Shown here one piece after another: positions 44,353 through 48,711 of a stretch of DNA of 48,711 nt. The position numbers and the translations under genes are program-made. Each line of letters opens with the position of its first letter. Position 1 is the stretch's first letter. Source of the DNA: an uncultured Algimonas sp. (GTDB taxonomy: Bacteria > Pseudomonadota > Alphaproteobacteria > Caulobacterales > Maricaulaceae); contig NZ_CANMJB010000011.1 of NCBI RefSeq assembly GCF_947498175.1, positions 1-48,711 of the forward strand. Reading direction: 5' to 3'. The notes under the pieces are model-generated. The model was given only the letters and a program-made list of their open reading frames with translations, had not been told where the DNA came from and ran no database searches.

Positions 44353-44388
44353 GGGGACGCCCCCACGTTCCCCATGCAACCGCTGACA

Positions 44389-44425
44389 GGCGGGCCGGAC
44401 CGGGCTTGCGGTGGTCCGGCCCGCC
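44389..44425 (+). terminator. strong intergenic hairpin
   Basis: Perfect 13-bp arms GGCGGGCCGGACC / GGTCCGGCCCGCC around an 11-base loop between lipoprotein genes 2 and 3, with no T run. It may stabilise or partly terminate the upstream message rather than act as a classical terminator. Confidence 0.5.
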
Positions 44426-44441
44426 GCCTATGGGCCAAGCT

Positions 44442-44891
44442 ATGACACGCTCGACCCTGATGATCCTCACCGCTTTCCCGGCCGCTTTCCTCATGGCCTG
44501 CAGCGGCGGCGAGCCCCAGACCGAGACGAGCGCACCCGTCACGGCCGAAATCGCCGCCGACATGTCCTTGCCCGACATGGCCGACCGGGTGATCGCGGAC
44601 AGCCGGGAGCTGACGACGATGCTGGCCCGCGTGGACAGCGCGGAAGCGGCCGAAGCGGCCCGGCCCGAAGTCGAGGCGATGGTCGCCAATTACCGTGTCC
44701 TCATCGACCGGTTCGAAACGATGGGCGAGCCGAGCTTCTCCGACATGGCGGCGCTGGCCTCGCGCGGCGCGGCGCTGGCCGAAGCGCAGCAGGGCGTTTC
44801 CGCCGAAGTCCGCCGCATCTATAACGACCATCCCGAAGCGGCGGACATATTGCGCGACGCCCTCGACGATGCCGGCCGCGCCCAACCCTGA
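44442..44891 (+). CDS. small helical lipoprotein 3 of 3
   Basis: A 149-aa predicted lipoprotein, lipobox LMAC with Cys20. Mature protein helical with conserved [13 protein letters not shown] and a Tyr-containing ANYRVL motif shared with lipoprotein 2. ATG 44442 gives the signal peptide; the frame to 44406 adds residues that do not fit one. It ends 58 bp before lipB and may be transcribed with it. Confidence 0.82.
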   Translation: MTRSTLMILTAFPAAFLMACSGGEPQTETSAPVTAEIAADMSLPDMADRVIADSRELTTMLARVDSAEAAEAARPEVEAMVANYRVLIDRFETMGEPSFSDMAALASRGAALAEAQQGVSAEVRRIYNDHPEAADILRDALDDAGRAQP

Positions 44892-44949
44892 CGCCTCCCA
44901 CCCTGACGCCGGGTCCGCCTGCGCGCCGGCCAGCGGCCGGGCGGCGCTG

Positions 44950-45612
44950 ATGTCGGATCGTGTCATCGACTGGACGGTCGCGCCGGGGCTCGTCCCCTAC
45001 GATCGGGCCCTGTCGCAGATGGAAGCGCGCGCCGCCACAGTGGCGCGCGGCGAGGCGGCGGAGCAGATCTGGCTGCTCGAGCATCCACCGCTCTATACGG
45101 CCGGGACGAGCGCGAATGCGGCCGATCTGGTCGACCCGGACCGGTTCCCGGTCTTCGAGGCCGGGCGGGGCGGGCAATATACCTATCACGGCCCCGGTCA
45201 GCGGGTCGCCTATCTTATGCTCGACCTGCGAGACCGGGGTCGCGACGTGCGCTGTTTCGTGTCCGGGGTGGAGCAGCTCGTGATCGACACGTTGGCGGAA
45301 TTCGGGGTGAGGGGGGAGCGGCGCGACGGACGGATCGGCGTCTGGGTCGAACGGCCGGACGGGCGAGCAGGCACGGTGGAAGAGAAGATCGCCGCGATCG
45401 GCATCCGCATCCGCCGCTGGGTCAGCTTTCACGGTCTGTCGATCAATGTGGCCCCGGACCTGTCCCATTTCGACGGCATCGTGCCGTGCGGAATCCGGGA
45501 TTACGGGGTCACGTCGCTGGCCGCGCTTGGCGTGGATGCGAGCATGGCGGACGTGGACGCCGCCCTGATGCGCCAGGCCGATCGCCTGTTCGGGCCCGTA
45601 CGCCCGACATGA
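44950..45612 (+). CDS. lipB: lipoyl(octanoyl) transferase LipB
   Basis: LipB transfers octanoate from acyl carrier protein to lipoyl domains, the first step of lipoate assembly on 2-oxoacid dehydrogenases. The 220-aa protein has [12 protein letters not shown], the RGG-x-x-T-x-HGPGQ motif ([13 protein letters not shown], residues 72-84), catalytic K146 ([11 protein letters not shown]) and catalytic Cys180 ([15 protein letters not shown]). ATG 44950 gives the normal N-terminus. Followed by a bidirectional terminator. Confidence 0.97.
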   Translation: MSDRVIDWTVAPGLVPYDRALSQMEARAATVARGEAAEQIWLLEHPPLYTAGTSANAADLVDPDRFPVFEAGRGGQYTYHGPGQRVAYLMLDLRDRGRDVRCFVSGVEQLVIDTLAEFGVRGERRDGRIGVWVERPDGRAGTVEEKIAAIGIRIRRWVSFHGLSINVAPDLSHFDGIVPCGIRDYGVTSLAALGVDASMADVDAALMRQADRLFGPVRPT

Positions 45613-45613
45613 A

Positions 45614-45638
45614 AAAGCCCGCCGGACGGGCGGGCTTT
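45614..45638. terminator. bidirectional terminator between lipB and DUF805 gene
   Basis: AAAGCCCGCC / GGGCGGGCTTT arms with A and T tracts on either side, suited to both convergent genes. Confidence 0.85.
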
Positions 45639-45661
45639 AACACTCGTAATCCAGAGTGTCA

Positions 45662-46171
45662 TTAGGCTGGCGGGACGGGGCCATATTGATTGTCGCCCAG
45701 ATCTTGCTTGTTGAACATATTGATCAGATAGGCAACGATGACCGCGCCGATGATGGACGAAATCGCGCCCGGAATGGCTGCGGCCTGTAGTGCTTCGCCA
45801 GTCAATTCCATTGACGCTGTAACATCTTGGGATTGCTGCGCTTCCATAACACGCGCTTGAAGCTCGGGGTCCGGACCTAAACCAACTGCTTTCAGGATGA
45901 AATCCAGTGCCGTGCTGACACCGAGATAGAGCAAAATGTGGGTTAGAACCATCCAGCCGGTTTTTCCGGCATCGTGACTGCGCTTAATTCCGAGCATGAC
46001 AAAGCTAACAAGCAACACCAACAGAATACCAAGAATCACGAAGGTCATGGCAAAGGCGCCAGTCAGGCCTAACAGGCTGGCAAGAGCGGAAATGACTCCC
46101 AGTATCATGACGCCTTTGAAATAAGCGCTCGGTCCGATGCGGCCGCTCGGCGAAAATAGGAGATTACCCAT
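45662..46171 (-). CDS. DUF805-family membrane protein
   Basis: A 169-aa protein with four likely membrane helices. It starts with NLLFSPSGRIGPSAYFKG, the usual DUF805 opening (F...GR-x-x-x-x-Y), has GIKRSHDAGKTGW (the R-x-HD motif), and ends in NKQDLGDNQYGPVPPA, the family's common C-terminal N-x-YGP motif. Between is a polar loop of about 40 residues. Function unknown. AT-richer than its neighbours. Confidence 0.88.
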   Translation of the reverse strand: MGNLLFSPSGRIGPSAYFKGVMILGVISALASLLGLTGAFAMTFVILGILLVLLVSFVMLGIKRSHDAGKTGWMVLTHILLYLGVSTALDFILKAVGLGPDPELQARVMEAQQSQDVTASMELTGEALQAAAIPGAISSIIGAVIVAYLINMFNKQDLGDNQYGPVPPA

Positions 46172-46249
46172 GGATGAGTCCTTTCATATCGTTTCTCGAT
46201 AAAAATACTAACGTTTCCTGCGGCGTTTGCAAGGAAAATCGGAAAAAAG

Positions 46250-46771
46250 TCATCCTGGCGGCGGGCCGTATCGGTTCTCGTCCTGGTCGCCCGGAGTGAG
46301 GCCGACCCACAGCGTGAACGCGATCAACAGGGCGCTGATGCTCGTCGTTATGAGGGGGGCTGCCCCGGCCATTCTTGCCTCGTACCGCGCGTTGATGGCG
46401 CGGCGGATTTCCGGGTCGATCGTGGCCTTGCGCTCATATTGGGAATAGGCCTCGAAATATTCCGCGCCGCCATAAGCCAGCATGATCACGATCAGCACGA
46501 CGACGATCGCCGTCAGCAGCGTCACGATGGGCAGGACCGACCGCCCGAAATCCTTCAACCGCTTGCCGTAGATCGCGAACAGGCCGCAGAACAGCAGGGT
46601 CAGCCAGATCAGGAAGCCCCAGAAATAGACCGCGCCGCCCGCGTCGTGCTGGAACAAACCCCATTTGAAGACGCTGACGAGGGCGGCAAACGCGACCAGC
46701 GTGACCCAGAAGGTCCGGCGGCCGGTTCGGCCCATGGGCACGAACAGATGGTAGAGCGCGGTCTTGATCAT
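46250..46771 (-). CDS. DUF805-family membrane protein
   Basis: A 173-aa paralogue: LFVPMGRTGRRTFWVTLV at the start, YGKRLKDFGRSV (family R-x-x-DFG motif), four helices and the terminal DENRYGPPPG. ATG 46771 is chosen; the frame extends much further without support. It is the upstream neighbour of the other DUF805 gene on the same strand, separated by 78 bp. Confidence 0.88.
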   Translation of the reverse strand: MIKTALYHLFVPMGRTGRRTFWVTLVAFAALVSVFKWGLFQHDAGGAVYFWGFLIWLTLLFCGLFAIYGKRLKDFGRSVLPIVTLLTAIVVVLIVIMLAYGGAEYFEAYSQYERKATIDPEIRRAINARYEARMAGAAPLITTSISALLIAFTLWVGLTPGDQDENRYGPPPG

Positions 46772-46933
46772 GGCCGCGCCTCTAGCGAAGGGAAGACGGC
46801 GGCGCCACCGTCCTGCCGCGCCCCGGCTCCGCGTCCTGACGCCGCGCCGCGCTTGACGCCGCGCGCCGCAATGTCCAAGCCCGCGCTTCCGGTGCGGTCC
46901 ATGCCCGGTCGCGCTTTCACCCCGGAGATGTCC

Positions 46934-47230
46934 ATGCGTTCTGTCATCAACATGCTCGCCGCGATCAGCGCGCTCGTCGCCGCGGCGCTGAGCGTCAATC
47001 TGGTCGTCGGCTTCGCGACAGGCGCCTATGACGGACGTGTCGGGCTTTCCACGGCCGACATGCAGCTGATCGCCCTGATCGCCGCCGTGCTCGCCGTCGC
47101 GCTGGGTTTCGTCGGACGGATCCAGGACCGCCGCCGGATGCGGCCGACCTCCAGATTGTCCAATTTTTCCATCGCGGCCGGACTGCTCTTCGGTCTGCTC
47201 GTGCTCGCCCTGCCTTTCGTGTTCGGCTGA
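46934..47230 (+). CDS. small membrane protein
   Basis: A 98-aa protein with three hydrophobic helices ([37 protein letters not shown], and [18 protein letters not shown]) and a basic loop. CGGAG lies seven bases before ATG 46934. Unrecognised; 46 bp upstream of nadA. Confidence 0.7.
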   Translation: MRSVINMLAAISALVAAALSVNLVVGFATGAYDGRVGLSTADMQLIALIAAVLAVALGFVGRIQDRRRMRPTSRLSNFSIAAGLLFGLLVLALPFVFG

Positions 47231-47276
47231 CACGACCTATATCGTCGGCAACGACCACCGCGAACGAAGGCCATCC

Positions 47277-48449
47277 ATGGGCAAGGAACTCCTCAATTGG
47301 GAAGACGGCAATTGGATCGGGCAGACGCTCGAAGTGCCGAACGGCGTCTGCGCCGTGCCGGGCAACGACATTGACGGCTTTCCGAAGGATCTGCCCTATA
47401 CGGACGAAGTCAAGGCCGCGACAGATCACCTTTACGCCCAGGTCAGCGATTTCATTCCCGCCTTCGAATGGCCGGCCTATGCCCCGCTGGTCCATGCGAT
47501 CAACATCTTGAAAAAGCAGAAGAACGCCGTCGTCCTGGCTCACAACTACATGACGCCGGACATCTTTGCGCTGGTCGGCGACTATGTCGGGGACTCGCTC
47601 GGTCTGGCGATCGAGGCCACGAAGACCGACGCCGACATGATCATCCAGGGCGGCGTCCATTTCATGGCGGAGACGTCCAAGATCCTCTGTCCCGACAAGC
47701 GCGTCTTCATCCCCTCCATGCGCGCGGGCTGCAGCCTCGCCAGTTCGATCACGGGCGCGGACGTCCGCCTCATCAAGCAACGCTATCCCGGCATCCCCAT
47801 CGTCACCTATGTCAACACCTCCGCCGACGTGAAGGCCGAAAGCGACATTTGCTGCACCAGCTCCAATGCCGTCGCCATCGTCGAACATATCGCGGCCCAA
47901 CACGGCGTCGACAAGGTCATCATGCTGCCGGACGAATTCCTGGCCAAGAACGTCGCCCGCCAGACCGGGATCGAGATCATCGCCTGGCACGGCCGCTGCG
48001 AGGTTCATGCCCGCTTCTCCGCCGAAGACGTGCGCGACATGCGCGCCGCCAATCCCGGAGTCGTCGTGCTGGCCCATCCCGAATGCCCGCCCGAAGTCGT
48101 GGCGGAGAGCGACTTCACCGGCTCGACCAAGGCGATGAGCGACTATGTCGGCGATCACAGCCCGGCCAAGGTCATACTCCTCACGGAATGCTCCATGTCC
48201 GACAATGTCGCCATGGCCAACCCAGGCGTCGATTTCGTCCGCCCCTGCAATCTCTGCCCGCACATGAAGCGCATCACGCTGGAAAACCTCTATGAGTGCC
48301 TGCGCGACGAAACCAACGAAGTGCTGGTCCCCGAACCGATGCGCGCCCAGGCCTATGACGCGGTCATGCGCATGATCGAGGTCAGCTTCCCGAAGGAAAA
48401 GGGTTATTTCGATCCGGATAGTCCGATCAAGGATATCCAGGTCATCTAA
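47277..48449 (+). CDS. nadA: quinolinate synthase NadA
   Basis: NadA condenses iminoaspartate with dihydroxyacetone phosphate to make quinolinate in NAD synthesis, using a [4Fe-4S] cluster. The 390-aa protein has [13 protein letters not shown], the conserved [14 protein letters not shown], and cysteines in AGCSLA (C152), ICCTSSN (192/193) and CNLCPHM (324/327) as the likely cluster ligands; HPECPPEV is also conserved. A 60-70 residue N-terminal extension is seen compared with short NadA proteins, as in other alphaproteobacteria. nadB and nadC are not in the window. Confidence 0.97.
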   Translation: MGKELLNWEDGNWIGQTLEVPNGVCAVPGNDIDGFPKDLPYTDEVKAATDHLYAQVSDFIPAFEWPAYAPLVHAINILKKQKNAVVLAHNYMTPDIFALVGDYVGDSLGLAIEATKTDADMIIQGGVHFMAETSKILCPDKRVFIPSMRAGCSLASSITGADVRLIKQRYPGIPIVTYVNTSADVKAESDICCTSSNAVAIVEHIAAQHGVDKVIMLPDEFLAKNVARQTGIEIIAWHGRCEVHARFSAEDVRDMRAANPGVVVLAHPECPPEVVAESDFTGSTKAMSDYVGDHSPAKVILLTECSMSDNVAMANPGVDFVRPCNLCPHMKRITLENLYECLRDETNEVLVPEPMRAQAYDAVMRMIEVSFPKEKGYFDPDSPIKDIQVI

Positions 48450-48461
48450 ACGGGCCTCCCA

Positions 48462-48507
48462 CAGGTTTGCGTCCCCGCCCGACCCTAGCCCCTCAGGTTT
48501 GCGTCCC
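48462..48507. repeat. 14-bp direct repeat after nadA
   Basis: CAGGTTTGCGTCCC occurs at 48462-48475 and 48494-48507. A small hairpin GATTGCC-AAC-GGCAATC follows at 48523-48539. Significance unknown. Confidence 0.6.
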
Positions 48508-48637
48508 ACTATGCAGGTCTAAGATTGCCAACGGCAATCGTCGCAAACCTTGTCCGGCACGGACACGCGTCCCAAAGGACGCGAAGGGAACACCTCGTCG
48601 CAAGCCCAAACTGCGGCTTGTCAGCCATTTCCCCACC

Positions 48638-48711
48638 CCCTCATCCCGGGCTCGACCCGGGATCCATCTCCCCACCGTTCCGGCTGGCCTAGCCGTCCCG
48701 TGATGGACCCC
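48638..48711. repeat. REP-like palindromic repeat, copy 3 (cut by window end)
   Basis: Inverted relative to copy 1: ATCCCGGGCTCGACCCGGGAT arm, then CCATCTCC, CCGTTCCGGCT and GTGATGGACCCC, matching the reverse complement of 221-310 in order. The other arm lies beyond the window. Confidence 0.7.

Noticed and set aside
43117-44379. A 420-residue minus-strand frame across the lipoprotein genes
   Set aside because: It runs into the tRNA region and mirrors two plus-strand genes with signal peptides and lipoboxes.
46995-48509. A 504-residue minus-strand frame opposite nadA
   Set aside because: Shadow frame; nadA on the plus strand carries all conserved cysteines.

Overview
The window looks like chromosomal DNA of a GC-rich alphaproteobacterium, probably a marine or stalked-type relative (Caulobacterales/Maricaulales/Hyphomonadaceae style). 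This is inferred from four TonB-dependent receptors, paired DUF465 (YdcH-like) genes, many small lipoproteins and the general protein style; no rRNA is present to fix the taxon. The outer parts are ordinary backbone. The left backbone (1-12.47 kb) holds REP-like palindromic repeats, purE-purK, a diguanylate cyclase, two divergent DUF465 genes, a TPR protein, an internally duplicated beta-helix lipoprotein paired with a TonB-dependent receptor, a PiuC-type dioxygenase and a lipoprotein. The right backbone (43.05-48.7 kb) holds tRNA-Leu(GAG), three tandem paralogous lipoproteins, lipB, two DUF805 membrane proteins, a small membrane protein, nadA and another REP-like repeat.

Between them lies what I read as one genomic island of about 30.6 kb inserted at the 3' end of tRNA-Leu. 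A 15-bp perfect direct repeat (12471-12485 and 43051-43065) contains the tRNA 3' end. A tyrosine recombinase gene (frameshifted) sits next to the tRNA, and the far repeat cuts through a ku gene. The island is mosaic and visibly more AT-rich in places. It carries a broken ku, katE, a fatty acid desaturase, a fragment of a type IV coupling protein, a zeta-type toxin with a ParD-like antitoxin, an XRE regulator, a luxR-luxI-phyH quorum-sensing group, a six-gene catabolic operon under a divergent TetR gene, a six-gene TonB receptor/ABC transporter operon, and the integrase.

Two island clusters stand out. First, an operon encodes an amidinotransferase-fold deiminase, a nitrilase-family amidase, a covalent-FAD type amine oxidase, an MFS-like transporter and an aldehyde dehydrogenase, followed by a TonB receptor on the same strand. 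The enzymes form a logical route: guanidine to ureido compound, then amine, aldehyde and acid. Second, a luxI gene with a long C-terminal extension overlaps by 4 bp a phytanoyl-CoA-dioxygenase-family gene, suggesting an oxidised or otherwise tailored signal. In the backbone, the beta-helix lipoprotein/TonB receptor pair has a terminator between the two genes, and 11-bp phased Pho-box-like repeats precede the nearby TPR gene. These functional readings are inferences from sequence and gene order.
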